Below are positions 16,638-25,077 of a DNA stretch of 64,000 nt, in pieces. Source of the DNA: Ga0077555 sp041397775. GTDB lineage: Bacteria > Pseudomonadota > Alphaproteobacteria > Rhizobiales > Hyphomicrobiaceae. The position numbers and the translations under genes were made by a program. How positions within the stretch are numbered: the stretch's first letter is position 1; every line of letters begins with the position of its first letter. The notes under the pieces were generated by a model. It searched no databases and had not been told where the DNA came from. It saw only the letters and a list, made by a program, of their open reading frames with translations. The DNA lies in the NCBI GenBank assembly GCA_041397775.1, contig JAWKWB010000005.1, forward strand, positions 186,001 to 250,000, written 5' to 3'.

Positions 16638-17438
16638 GTGACACACCCTCCTCCCGCCGAACTGACCGACGACATATTTCTGGCGGACTGCGATGGCGGG
16701 CCCCTGAGCATCCTGCAGCCCCGCAAGTCCTATCGCGCCGGCCTCGATGCCGTCCTGCTCGCCGCGGCCATCCCTGAAACCGGACGCGCGGTGCATATCC
16801 TCGACGCCGGCTCGGGCGTCGGCACGGTCGGCCTTTGTGCTGCACGCCGCATGGCGACCGCCCGTGTGGTGCTCGCCGAACAAAATCCGGTACTGCTCGA
16901 ACTGGCCCAGCGCAATATCGCGCGGAACAGCCTCGTCGACCGTGTGCAGGCAATCGCAGCCGACGTGAGCAGCGGCGGCAGCGCCTTCCATTCCGGCACC
17001 TCGGAGACGGCCGTCCTGCAGCCTGGCGCCTTCGACCACGTCGCGGCAAACCCGCCCTATTACGTGAACAGCGATGGCACACCGTCACCCGACGCCATCA
17101 AGGCGCGAGCCCACGCGATGCCGCGCCATGCCCTCGATGCATGGATGCGGTTCCTCGCGACGGCCTGCACCGGCGGTGGCACGGCGACACTGATCCACAG
17201 GGCCGACGCCATCGCAGACGTGTTGCAGCACATGGGCGCGCGGTTCGGCGCCATCACCATCCTGCCGGTTCATCCGCGCGCAGGCACGCCCGCCAATCGC
17301 ATCATCGTCCAGGGCCGCAAGGACAGCCGTGCCCCCACACGCATCCTGCCCGGCCTGATCCTGCATACCGACGGTCAGGCCTTCCGGCCCGAAATCGACG
17401 ACATTCTGCGGCGCGGCGCCCCTTTGCGTTTGAGCTGA
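16638..17438 (+). CDS. tRNA1(Val) (adenine(37)-N6)-methyltransferase-like protein
   Basis: 266-residue class I SAM methyltransferase of the TrmN6/YfiC type. Motif I reads HILDAGSGVGTVGLCAARR and the catalytic N6-adenine motif is NPPYYV, followed by the usual region with HAMPRHALDAWM. It begins with RKSYRAGLDAVLLAAA, as family members do. A GTG start has GAGGG upstream. Family members modify A37 of tRNA-Val; target specificity here is inferred. Confidence 0.88.
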   Translation: MTHPPPAELTDDIFLADCDGGPLSILQPRKSYRAGLDAVLLAAAIPETGRAVHILDAGSGVGTVGLCAARRMATARVVLAEQNPVLLELAQRNIARNSLVDRVQAIAADVSSGGSAFHSGTSETAVLQPGAFDHVAANPPYYVNSDGTPSPDAIKARAHAMPRHALDAWMRFLATACTGGGTATLIHRADAIADVLQHMGARFGAITILPVHPRAGTPANRIIVQGRKDSRAPTRILPGLILHTDGQAFRPEIDDILRRGAPLRLS

Positions 17439-17549
17439 ATGGGTGCGGCGTGTTTCAAGCGGGCATCTCACAGTGTATGAGTACCGCGCACGATACCGGC
17501 GCAGCCGGGCTGTCGGCCTGCTCTCCCCGTCAACATTGGATCGAAGTTC

Positions 17550-18386
17550 ATGCTCTCGCTGTCGCGTAAGCCCGTTGTTCCCGTTCTTCGCCTTTACGGG
17601 CAGATCGGCATGCCCTCGGCGATGAAGTCCGGGCTGACGATGGCCAATACGGCGTCCGCCATCGAGAAGGCCTTCAGCCTGTCCAAGACGCCATCGGTCG
17701 CCATCCAGATCAATTCGCCGGGTGGATCACCCGTCCAGTCGCATCTCATCTTCAAGAGAATCCGCCAGCTTGCCGAGGAAAAGAAGAAGACGGTCTACGT
17801 CTTTTGCGAGGATGTCGCAGCATCGGGGGGCTACTTCCTCGCGGTCGCCGGCGACGAGATCCATGCCGACCCCTCCTCCATCATCGGGTCGATCGGCGTC
17901 ATCTCCGCGGGCTTCGGGCTGGACAAGGCGATCGAAAAGCTCGGCATCGAGCGCCGCGTCTATACCGCCGGCACCTCAAAGGGCGCGCTCGACCCGTTCC
18001 TGCCCGAGAAGCCTGATGACGTGGCGCGCCTCAAGGCCATACAAGGCGATGTTCACGAGACATTCGTTTCCATCGTGAAAAACCGCCGCGGCGCCCGGCT
18101 CACCCAGACCGACCCAGACCTCTTCACCGGCGCCTTCTGGTCCGGCGTGCGCGCCAGGGAATTGGGCCTCGTCGACGGTCATGCGGATGTGCGCAGCCGC
18201 ATGCGCGAGTTGCACGGCGACAAGGTTCGCCTGCGCGTCGTCACGGTGGGCCAGGGCGGCCTCTTGTCGCGCCTTCGCCGGTTACCTGGCCTGAGAAGCG
18301 CGTCCGCCACAATAGAGCCATCAATCGCTGAGGATGTAATGGCGACCCTCGACGCACGGGCGATTTGGTCGCGCTACGGGCTTTGA
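17550..18386 (+). CDS. S49 family serine peptidase (SppA/SohB-like)
   Basis: 278-residue single-domain signal-peptide-peptidase homologue. PSVAIQINSPGGSPVQSHLI is the substrate-binding strand, the catalytic Ser is in EDVAASGGYFLAVAG (~90-105), IIGSIGVIS follows, and the partner Lys lies in AGTSKGALDPFLP. There is no N-terminal membrane anchor, unlike E. coli SohB, so it may be peripheral or cytosolic. Family members clear cleaved signal peptides and other membrane fragments. A small membrane protein gene follows 24 bases later. Confidence 0.9.
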   Translation: MLSLSRKPVVPVLRLYGQIGMPSAMKSGLTMANTASAIEKAFSLSKTPSVAIQINSPGGSPVQSHLIFKRIRQLAEEKKKTVYVFCEDVAASGGYFLAVAGDEIHADPSSIIGSIGVISAGFGLDKAIEKLGIERRVYTAGTSKGALDPFLPEKPDDVARLKAIQGDVHETFVSIVKNRRGARLTQTDPDLFTGAFWSGVRARELGLVDGHADVRSRMRELHGDKVRLRVVTVGQGGLLSRLRRLPGLRSASATIEPSIAEDVMATLDARAIWSRYGL

Positions 18387-18410
18387 GCGGCAATACCGGA
18401 GATCTTAGCG

Positions 18411-18602
18411 ATGCCCCAACTGATCGGATTGGCACTTCTGGGCGCGGGTGCCATTGCCGGCCTTCGCATCCTCAAGGGACTCATGTCGGCGGCGCAGAAC
18501 GCCGAAGCGTCGGTCCGCAGTTCCACCCAGCCGTCGATGAAGGACCTGGGCCAGCTCGAGTACGATCCGGCCACCGGCTCGTATCGCCCGCGCCGCACGT
18601 AG
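18411..18602 (+). CDS. Small conserved-looking membrane protein
   Basis: 63 residues. The N-terminus is hydrophobic (LIGLALLGAGAIAGLRIL), giving one membrane segment, followed by a short charged region and KDLGQLEYDPATGSYRPR, which resembles a tail seen in small proteins next to SppA-like genes in this class. It is co-directional with the S49 peptidase gene, 24 bases after it. Function unknown. Repeat module PQ begins nine bases after its stop. Confidence 0.6.
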   Translation: MPQLIGLALLGAGAIAGLRILKGLMSAAQNAEASVRSSTQPSMKDLGQLEYDPATGSYRPRRT

Positions 18603-18610
18603 GCCCCGCA

Positions 18611-18780
18611 CGCGTGGCCCGTCGCGCCGAAATCGCCCCATGGCCGCAACCGCCTTCCGATTTTGGCGCGGCATGAGGACCACGAGATAAGCCATGAGCC
18701 GTGAGTGCGGCGTTCATCGCGTCTTGATTGACGAATAGCTTGCCGCACGTCTTGGCCAATCAAGGCGCGACGCCAAACTC
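18611..18780. repeat. Twin-palindrome module PQ, copy 1
   Basis: Unit P (18611-18686) and unit Q (18703-18780) are imperfect palindromes. P pairs GTGGCCC-GTCGCGCCGAAATCG with its right arm except for a 4-nt insertion. Q pairs GGCG-TCGCGTCTTGATTGAC with its right arm except for an extra TTCA in the left arm. The reverse complement of this module recurs at 45563-45730. It fills the space between two convergent genes and stops three bases before the TrmH-like stop codon. Confidence 0.83.
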
Positions 18781-18782
18781 GT

Positions 18783-19268
18783 TCAGCCCGGCAATCGCGG
18801 TGCGTTGTTGAGCACGCGGTGGCGGTCGTACATCACGATCGCCCCGGCCATCGCCACGTTGACACAGAATAGCGTCGGTATCTTCACGACATGGTCGCAG
18901 CGCGCCAGCAATTCCGGCGAGAGCGATCCCATTTCCGGCCCCAGCACGTAGGCTGCGCGCTGAGGGTGCACAAACGCTGGCAGGTCGATGGCATCCTCGA
19001 TCAACTCGACTCCGACGAGCTTGCACCCCTGCGGCAGTGCCATCGCTTCCAGAGATGGCCAGTCGTAATGCGGCACATGCCGCGCCGACTTCGACGTGTC
19101 CGCGAAGGCCTCGTGCCCCCGGTAGATCTGCGCACCGATCGTGAACGTGAAGCTCGCACCGAACCCGTGCGCGGACCGCATCAGATTGCCGAGATTGAGG
19201 CTCTTCGACATGCGCTCCGCGCCAATGGCGAAATAGCCGCGGCCGGCGGGTGTCGTTGACGGTCTCAT
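18783..19268 (-). CDS. TrmH/SpoU-family RNA 2'-O-methyltransferase
   Basis: 161-residue SPOUT methylase without an N-terminal RNA-binding extension. The knot signatures are present: LNLGNLMRSAHGFGASFTFT (motif 1), AAYVLGPEMGSLSPELLARC (motif 2, with Gly-Pro-Glu) and VKIPTLFCVNVAMAGAIVMYD (motif 3, here with FCVNVA in place of the usual SLNVS/A). The target RNA is unknown. It is convergent with the S49/small protein pair across repeat PQ. Confidence 0.85.
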   Translation of the reverse strand: MRPSTTPAGRGYFAIGAERMSKSLNLGNLMRSAHGFGASFTFTIGAQIYRGHEAFADTSKSARHVPHYDWPSLEAMALPQGCKLVGVELIEDAIDLPAFVHPQRAAYVLGPEMGSLSPELLARCDHVVKIPTLFCVNVAMAGAIVMYDRHRVLNNAPRLPG

Positions 19269-19297
19269 CGCAGGTACACTACGTCAGTCGCCGCCCG

Positions 19298-20332
19298 TTA
19301 CCAACCCTGGAAGACTGAGCGGCGCCAGTCGTCCGTGATCGTGCGCCGAAGCTTCGGTCCGCCTGCGGCGGCCGCAGAGGGAGCATCGGCGGCAGTCGGC
19401 GCCTTCGGAGAGAAGGCACTGCCGGTGTAGGGGTTCTCGCTGCCCCGAAGAACGCTGACTTCCCAGGCAGGGGACACGATGCCGCGCTTGGAGACGGGCA
19501 CCGGCAGCGACGCAAGCCGTGCCAGTTGCTTTGGATTGCCCACACGCGAGTCGTACGATGCGATTGTCGTCTGCGGCTGCATCGCCTGGAGATGGACCAC
19601 GCGAAAACCGCGGCGCTTCAATTCGACCAACAGCGCGTCGAGGCCCTTTGCCGTCGACGGCTGGATGTCGTGGAACAGGATGATGCCGCGCCGCTTCTTT
19701 TCGAGTTGCTTCAGCACGTTCCGCATCATCACCGTCGGACTGCGCGTGCGGAAATCGTACGAGTCCACATCGATCGAGAATACGCCCGTGTTGCGCGAAG
19801 AAAGATGCGCGTGCGTGGCCTTGGTGTAGGCGAGGTACGGGAAGCGGAAGAAGGGCGCTGCAGGTTGGCCCAGCGCCTTTTGCACCGCACTGATACCCAA
19901 TTCGATCTCGGCTTCACCTTCCGCTGCGCTGCTCTTTCCCAGATTCTTGTGCGACCAGGTATGCGTGGCCACCGTGTGGCCGCGGTGGGCGACCTCGCGC
20001 ACGAGCCCCGGATAGTAGATGGCCGGGCGGCCGACCATGAAGAAGGTCGCCTTCGTGCAATGTGCATCCAGTGTCTGCAGAATGGCCGGCGTATAGGCCT
20101 TGTGCGGTCCATCGTCGAAGGTGAGGACGACTTCGCCCTCCTTCAGCAGGTGGTCGCCCCTGTACTGCAGGTTGCCGAAATGCGGTCCACCTTTGGTATC
20201 GACGCGCGCCGTACGGGCAAGCCCGATCGCGTCCGCACCGCAAGCGCTCTGCTTCTGCGCATGCGCGGGACCCGCGCCGGCGAACAGCCCAGCCAAACCA
20301 ATGACCGCAACAAGTGATCGTCCCAGGCGCAT
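19298..20332 (-). CDS. Secreted polysaccharide deacetylase (NodB homology domain)
   Basis: About 344 residues. The ATG at 20332 gives a classic Sec signal (MRLGRSLVAVIGLAGLFAGA then AHA-Q cleavage); an upstream GTG at 20392 would bury it. The NodB motifs are EVVLTFDDGPH (metal-binding Asp pair), ATHTWSHKNLG (His pair) and FFRFPYLAYT. FDIQPSTAKGLDALL-type sequence (LFHDIQPSTAKG) closes the fold. A C-terminal tail of ~70 residues is low complexity and Ala/Pro-rich. It probably deacetylates an extracellular or cell-wall glycan; the substrate is unknown. Confidence 0.88.
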   Translation of the reverse strand: MRLGRSLVAVIGLAGLFAGAGPAHAQKQSACGADAIGLARTARVDTKGGPHFGNLQYRGDHLLKEGEVVLTFDDGPHKAYTPAILQTLDAHCTKATFFMVGRPAIYYPGLVREVAHRGHTVATHTWSHKNLGKSSAAEGEAEIELGISAVQKALGQPAAPFFRFPYLAYTKATHAHLSSRNTGVFSIDVDSYDFRTRSPTVMMRNVLKQLEKKRRGIILFHDIQPSTAKGLDALLVELKRRGFRVVHLQAMQPQTTIASYDSRVGNPKQLARLASLPVPVSKRGIVSPAWEVSVLRGSENPYTGSAFSPKAPTAADAPSAAAAGGPKLRRTITDDWRRSVFQGW

Positions 20333-20620
20333 CTTCGAATTCCAGGTCCAGACAGCCGCATTCCGCGCTTTGTGCGCCAACGTGATGTACACCGTCTTAA
20401 CGCATGACGCTGGTCGGACATAACGGCTTGTTTCGTCGCGCTTTCGCTTGACTTGGCTGCTCCCGAGCCGTTACCCCTTCGCCGATCACGAGCAGCATGC
20501 CGGCGTGATTCTGCAACGATCCTAGGGACTGAATGTGGCAGGACGCAACGTCCGCCTTGCCACGCGGGCGTGGCGCGCGCCACGCAGCGGCAAAACTGCA
20601 ACTCAGGCCGGTGCGGCGCC
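20333..20620. other. Divergent region deacetylase / mgtE
   Basis: 288 bases between two divergent genes. I looked for a magnesium-sensing leader before mgtE but recognise no known riboswitch core, repeat or small gene. Confidence 0.35.
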
Positions 20621-22003
20621 ATGATGCAAGAACAGCCCGAGACCACCACGATCGACTTGTCGCCGGACGATCGGAGCACGCGGGATATCGCTGCCTTGCG
20701 TGCCGCCCTGGACAGCGGCGACGCCACGCAGGTCCAAAACCTCTGCGGGAGGTTCAGCGCACCAGATCTCGCTGATTTGATTGAGCTTTTGGCACCTGGC
20801 GAGCGCATTCGCCTGATCCAGGCCATCGGCGACAAGCTCGATCCGGAGGTTCTGTCCGAGCTCGACGAGAGCGTTCGCGACCAGATCTCCGAGGAACTGC
20901 CCAACTCCGTCCTCGCCAAGGTCGTCGCCGAGTTGGACACCGACGACGCTGCCTACGTCATCGAAGGCCTGGAGGAAATAGACAAGCAGGAAGTGCTCGC
21001 CCAGATCCCGCTGAGCGAGCGCGCCGCCCTCGAACGCAACCTGGAATATCCGGAGGAAACGGCCGGCCGTCTGATGCAGACGGACTTCGTCGCCGTTCCC
21101 CAGTACTGGTCCGTCGGGCAGGTCATCGACCATATGCGCGAGGCCGACGACCTGCCCGAGACATTTTCCGACATCTTCGTGGTCGATCCGACGTTCCGTG
21201 TCCTCGGCAGCGTCGATCTCTCGCGGCTCCTGCGCACGAAACGCCACGCCGGCATCGAAAGCGTGATGGAGACCGAGCGCCACATTCTTTTGGCAACAGC
21301 CGACCAGGAGGAGATGGCCCGCCAGTTCGAGCGCTACGACCTGAAATCCGCACCGGTCGTCGACGCCAACGAGCGCCTCGTCGGCGTGGTCACCGTCGAC
21401 GACGTTGTCGAGGTCATCCAGGAAGAGACGGAAGAAGACTTGCTGCTTCTCGGCGGCGTCGGCGACGAGAGCGTGGCCGATACGGTCCTGCCCACCGTGA
21501 AGAGCAGGTTTCTTTGGTTGTTCATCAACTTGGGGACAGCCCTCCTGGCCTCCTCGGTCATCAAGTTGTTCGACGCCTCGATTTCCCAGATGGTGGCCCT
21601 CGCCGTGCTCATGCCCATCGTGGCCTCGATGGGCGGCAACGCGGGAACGCAGACGATGACCGTCGCCGTCCGCGCTTTGGCCACCCGTGAGCTGGGCCCC
21701 GTCAACGCCGGCCGTATCGTCCTGCGCGAGGCGTCCGTCGGCATGATCAACGGTGTCATGTTCGCGGTCATCCTGGCCCTGGTCGTCGTTTTCTGGTTTG
21801 GCACCGGCAAGCTCGGGCTCGTCATCGGCGCCGCAATGATCTTCAATCTCATGGCCGCCGCACTCGCCGGCATTCTCATTCCGCTGGTGCTGGACCGGCT
21901 CGGCTACGATCCAGCCGTCTCGTCGGGCGTCTTCGTCACCACGGTGACCGATGTCGTCGGCTTCTTCGCATTCCTGGGCCTTGCGACCGCCTTCCTGCTT
22001 TAG
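20621..22003 (+). CDS. mgtE: Magnesium transporter MgtE
   Basis: 460-residue Mg2+ channel. An acidic N domain (LADLIELLAPGERIRLIQAIG, superhelical repeats ~30-150) is followed by two CBS domains (MQTDFVAVPQYWSVGQVIDH and APVVDANERLVGVVTVDDVV). Five membrane helices in the last ~180 residues carry the conserved LMPIVASMGGNAGTQTMTV pore segment. The domains close the channel when Mg2+ is sufficient. I start at the ATG at 20621 (a second ATG is next to it); the frame extends upstream, but with non-conserved residues. Confidence 0.94.
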   Translation: MMQEQPETTTIDLSPDDRSTRDIAALRAALDSGDATQVQNLCGRFSAPDLADLIELLAPGERIRLIQAIGDKLDPEVLSELDESVRDQISEELPNSVLAKVVAELDTDDAAYVIEGLEEIDKQEVLAQIPLSERAALERNLEYPEETAGRLMQTDFVAVPQYWSVGQVIDHMREADDLPETFSDIFVVDPTFRVLGSVDLSRLLRTKRHAGIESVMETERHILLATADQEEMARQFERYDLKSAPVVDANERLVGVVTVDDVVEVIQEETEEDLLLLGGVGDESVADTVLPTVKSRFLWLFINLGTALLASSVIKLFDASISQMVALAVLMPIVASMGGNAGTQTMTVAVRALATRELGPVNAGRIVLREASVGMINGVMFAVILALVVVFWFGTGKLGLVIGAAMIFNLMAAALAGILIPLVLDRLGYDPAVSSGVFVTTVTDVVGFFAFLGLATAFLL

Positions 22004-22030
22004 ACCGAGGATTTCCCACCGGAGCGAGCC

Positions 22031-22474
22031 ATGTCCGTCCGCATTCGACGTCTGGAAGCCAGAGACAAGGCCCGCTGGCTCGAATTGTTCCAGGGCTACA
22101 TCACCTTCTACGAAGCCACGGTCCCCGACGACGTCGTCGCACTGACCTGGGCACGGCTGCTCGACGAGGCGGCGGAATTCCCGATCGCACTCGTGGCGGT
22201 GGACGAAACGGACCGGCCCATCGGCTTGGCGCACATCCTGTTTCATCGCTCCACCTGGTCGCCGACGCACTACTGCTACCTCGAGGACCTCTATGTCGAT
22301 CCCGACTGCCGTGCCCGAGGTGTCGGCCGCAAGCTCATCGAGGCCACGTATGCGGAGGCGGATGCGCGCGGCTGCACGCGAACCTATTGGGCGACCCAGG
22401 AATTCAACGACCGCGCCCGCAGTCTCTATGATCGGCTAGCCGAGAAGTCGGTCTTCGTTCAATATCGCCGCTGA
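22031..22474 (+). CDS. GNAT family N-acetyltransferase
   Basis: 147-residue acetyl-CoA-dependent transferase. The order of elements is standard: VRIRRLEARDKARWLELFQGY at the start, LAHILFH and YLEDLYVDPDCRARGVGRKLI (the acetyl-CoA pyrophosphate loop with RGVGRKL), then TYWATQEFNDRARSLYDRLA. The substrate is unknown; the family includes many small-molecule and protein acetylases. It is 27 bases after mgtE and co-directional. Confidence 0.88.
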   Translation: MSVRIRRLEARDKARWLELFQGYITFYEATVPDDVVALTWARLLDEAAEFPIALVAVDETDRPIGLAHILFHRSTWSPTHYCYLEDLYVDPDCRARGVGRKLIEATYAEADARGCTRTYWATQEFNDRARSLYDRLAEKSVFVQYRR

Positions 22475-22606
22475 CGGACCGCCCGCCCTCTCGGAGGCGC
22501 CGACGATTTTCTCCGGTTTGACAAGGGCATCGTTGGATTTCACCTCGGCAAGGACGCCCTGGAACCAGTCGTCGCCGACTTTTTTCACGTGAATCAACGC
22601 CACCAT
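22436..22606 (-). CDS. Possible small protein (56 aa)
   Basis: An open frame from ATG 22606 to TAG 22436 encodes a soluble 56-residue peptide beginning MVALIHVKKVGDDWFQGV. It overlaps the last 39 bases of the GNAT gene on the other strand. AGGG lies nine bases before the ATG. The composition looks protein-like, but the frame is short, includes a parS-like palindrome and has no recognised homologue. Treat as hypothetical. Confidence 0.25.
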   Translation of the reverse strand: MVALIHVKKVGDDWFQGVLAEVKSNDALVKPEKIVGASERAGGPSAAILNEDRLLG

Positions 22607-22780
22607 GACCCGGCCCTAATCCATCCAGGTCGCAGACGGCAACTTCAATGCCGGTTCCTGTCGATGTGCCAGGTGGGAAGGACTGCAAAAGAGCTGACGG
22701 GCGTTGCCTCCTCGGAGCCGCTGCCTATAGTGCGCCGCAAGATAAAAACGGCCACGTCAACCCTACTTCGGGAAAATCCC
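22475..22780. other. Intergenic region GNAT / PfkB kinase
   Basis: About 300 bases. It holds most of the possible small minus-strand gene, the TTTTCACGTGAATC palindrome at 22582-22595 (read on the minus strand, one base different from the parS-like sites at 37898 and 37932) and presumably the kinase promoter near its right end. No RNA gene recognised. Confidence 0.45.
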
Positions 22781-23773
22781 ATGTCTGAAATCAAGCACGA
22801 TGTCCTCGGCATCGGCAACGCCATCGTCGACATCATCGGGCGTTGCGACGAGACGTTCCTTGCGCGCCATGGCGCCACCAAGGGCCACATGCAGCTCGTC
22901 GAAGCCGACACCGTGAAGCGGCTGTACGATGATATGGGTCCCGCAACCGAGATTTCCGGCGGTTCGGCCGCCAACACGATGGTCGGCATCGCCTCGTTCG
23001 GTGGCAATGCCGCATTTGTCGGCAAGGTCGCCGATGACGAATTCGGCCGCATCTTCGCGCACGACATTCGCGCGGCCGGCGTCGCCTTCGGCACTGAGCC
23101 CGCCAAGGGTGGCAGCCCGACCGCCCGCTCACTGATCCTGGTGACGCCCGATGGCGAGCGGACCATGAACACGTTCCTGGGCGTCAGCCCTGAACTGGAC
23201 AAGGGCGAGGTCGACGCCGATCTCGTGCGCGCATCCCGTGTCGTCTACCTCGAGGGCTATCTGTTCGACCGGCCCGAGGCCAAGGCCGCGTTCCGCACGG
23301 CCGCCGAAATCGCCAAGGCCGCCGGACGCCAGGTCGCGCTGACCCTGTCCGACAGCTTCTGCGTCGACCGCCACCGCGCCGAGTTCCTCGACCTGATCAA
23401 GACCCGCATCGACATCCTCTTTGCCAACGAGTCCGAGATCACGTCGCTGTACCGCACGCAGAGCTTCGACGACGCCGCCCGCCAGGCCGCCGCGCAGATC
23501 AAGACCGCGGTGCTGACCCGCAGCGCCAAAGGCTCCGTCATCTTTTCCGGCGAAAAGGCCGTGACCATCGCGCCGGAGTCTGTCACCCGCGTCGTGGACA
23601 CCACGGGCGCCGGTGATCTCTACGCGGCCGGATTCCTCTACGGGCTGACCCAGGGCAAGCCGCTTGAGACATGCGGCCGCCTGGGTTCCATTGCCGCGGC
23701 CGAAGTCATCGGCCATCTGGGCGCGCGGCCGGCGGTGCCCCTCGACAAGCTCGCACGCCAGCGCGGTCTCTGA
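22781..23773 (+). CDS. PfkB family carbohydrate/adenosine kinase
   Basis: 330-residue ribokinase-fold sugar or nucleoside kinase. The N-terminal GIGNAIVDIIGRCDETFL, the di-Gly substrate lid EISGGSAANTMVGIASFGG and the C-terminal anion-hole/catalytic signature DTTGAGDLYAAGFLYGL are intact. GGSAANT and its overall layout match the alphaproteobacterial adenosine-kinase-like group; the exact substrate is not proven. The ATG at 22781 has GGGAAAA upstream. Confidence 0.9.
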   Translation: MSEIKHDVLGIGNAIVDIIGRCDETFLARHGATKGHMQLVEADTVKRLYDDMGPATEISGGSAANTMVGIASFGGNAAFVGKVADDEFGRIFAHDIRAAGVAFGTEPAKGGSPTARSLILVTPDGERTMNTFLGVSPELDKGEVDADLVRASRVVYLEGYLFDRPEAKAAFRTAAEIAKAAGRQVALTLSDSFCVDRHRAEFLDLIKTRIDILFANESEITSLYRTQSFDDAARQAAAQIKTAVLTRSAKGSVIFSGEKAVTIAPESVTRVVDTTGAGDLYAAGFLYGLTQGKPLETCGRLGSIAAAEVIGHLGARPAVPLDKLARQRGL

Positions 23774-23810
23774 GCCCCGCCACACCAGCAGGACCGACGG
23801 GTGGCGGGCT

Positions 23811-24668
23811 TCAACCGTCCTCGTCCGCCTGCGCGGCGATCGCCTTCGCCTGGCGCTCTGCAAACAGCTTGAGGATCGTGGCGGCCGTCTCCTCGATCGA
23901 CCGTCGCGTCACGTCGATCACCGGCCAGCCCTGCCGGGCGAACAGCTTGCGCGATTCCGCGATTTCGGCGGCGATCCGATCCTTGTCGACGTACCCGTCG
24001 AGATCGCGGTCGGCCAACATCTGCACCCTGTTGCGCCGGATCTCCGCGATGCGCTCCGGACTGGCGATCAATCCCACGACGAAGGCGCTATGCTTCTCGA
24101 AGAGCGGTGCCGGCGGCCGGATCCCCGGCACCAGCGGCACGTTCGCCACTTTGTAGCCGCGCTGCGCCAGATAGATGCTGGTCGGCGTCTTCGATGTCCG
24201 CGACACCCCGAGGATGATGATCTCCGCGTTGCTCAGATCAGACGGCAGATGGCCATCGTCGTGTGCCATGCTGAAATTCAGTGCGTCGATCCGCCGGAAG
24301 TAGTCGGCATCGAGCACGTGCTGCCCGGCCACGATGGGCGTCTGCGGCGCCCCCAGGTACGACTCGAACACTTTCATGACAGGCTCGAGCACATGCAGGC
24401 ATGGAACGCCGAGCTCGCGGCAGCGGCGCTCCAGCTCCGAGGTCAGCTCCTGATTGACCACCGTGTAGAGCACGATACCCGGCGCCGAAGCGACTTCCTG
24501 TAGCACCCGCTCGAGCTGTCGCGCCGTCCGCACGAGCGGATGGACATGCTCGATGGCGCGCACCTGCGCATATTGCACGGCCGCCGCTTTCGCGATCGTC
24601 GTCAGCGTTTCGCCCGTCGCATCCGATACGAGGTGCAGATGGAAGTAGCTCGGCAGCGTGTGGGTCAT
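23811..24668 (-). CDS. Pyruvate phosphate dikinase regulatory protein (PPSR/DUF299)
   Basis: 285-residue bifunctional kinase/pyrophosphorylase that switches PPDK (or PEP synthase) by reversible Thr phosphorylation using ADP. FHLHLVSDATGETLTTIAKA opens the protein, and the P-loop GVSRTSKTPTSIYLAQRGYK (~152-171) with ANVPLVPG is diagnostic. The ATG at 24668 is chosen; upstream residues in frame are non-coding in character. In alphaproteobacteria this gene commonly sits across the replication origin from hemE, as it does here. Confidence 0.92.
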   Translation of the reverse strand: MTHTLPSYFHLHLVSDATGETLTTIAKAAAVQYAQVRAIEHVHPLVRTARQLERVLQEVASAPGIVLYTVVNQELTSELERRCRELGVPCLHVLEPVMKVFESYLGAPQTPIVAGQHVLDADYFRRIDALNFSMAHDDGHLPSDLSNAEIIILGVSRTSKTPTSIYLAQRGYKVANVPLVPGIRPPAPLFEKHSAFVVGLIASPERIAEIRRNRVQMLADRDLDGYVDKDRIAAEIAESRKLFARQGWPVIDVTRRSIEETAATILKLFAERQAKAIAAQADEDG

Positions 24669-25077
24669 CTGTGGATCATTTCCCGGGTTATTCTCCAGCG
24701 GCCCGCCGCCCCCGCGCGTCTGTGGGCAACGTACCGGGTTCTCAACACTTCCATCCACAGGTTGACCGCAGCAGCCACCCCGCGGGACGCTGACGGGTTG
24801 CAGATCGCAACCCCAAGCGGGCCCCACGCCCTCGTCAGCGTTTACCAACAGCTTTGCAACACGAGGCTGCCTGTGCAACAGGCCGCCAACATCCTGAATC
24901 CCAACGCATCCCAGACACTAGTGGCACGAAGCACCGCCACCGACTATACCTAGCGCCGATCTATCCCGGCCTTGGCTGTTCTGGGGACAATTGCTGCACG
25001 ACCCAGCAATCCTCACAATCCACGGCCCTAAGAATCTTCAATAAAAACCTTAGACCTTCATTGAAGAAGGAAGTGAA
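24669..25077. other. Candidate chromosomal replication origin (oriC)
   Basis: A 409-base gap between the divergent PPSR gene and hemE, the position of the origin in Caulobacter and many relatives. It carries DnaA-box-like nonamers: TGATCCACA on the minus strand at 24670-24678, TTGCCCACA on the minus strand at 24721-24729 and CCATCCACA at 24751-24759. An AT-rich stretch (25025-25065) lies before hemE. No TTAA-N7-TTAA CtrA site is visible. The call rests mainly on gene context; the boxes are imperfect. Confidence 0.5.

Noticed and set aside
20333..20620. Magnesium riboswitch upstream of mgtE
   Set aside because: I could not find the paired elements of a known Mg2+ sensor; the region is merely GC-rich.
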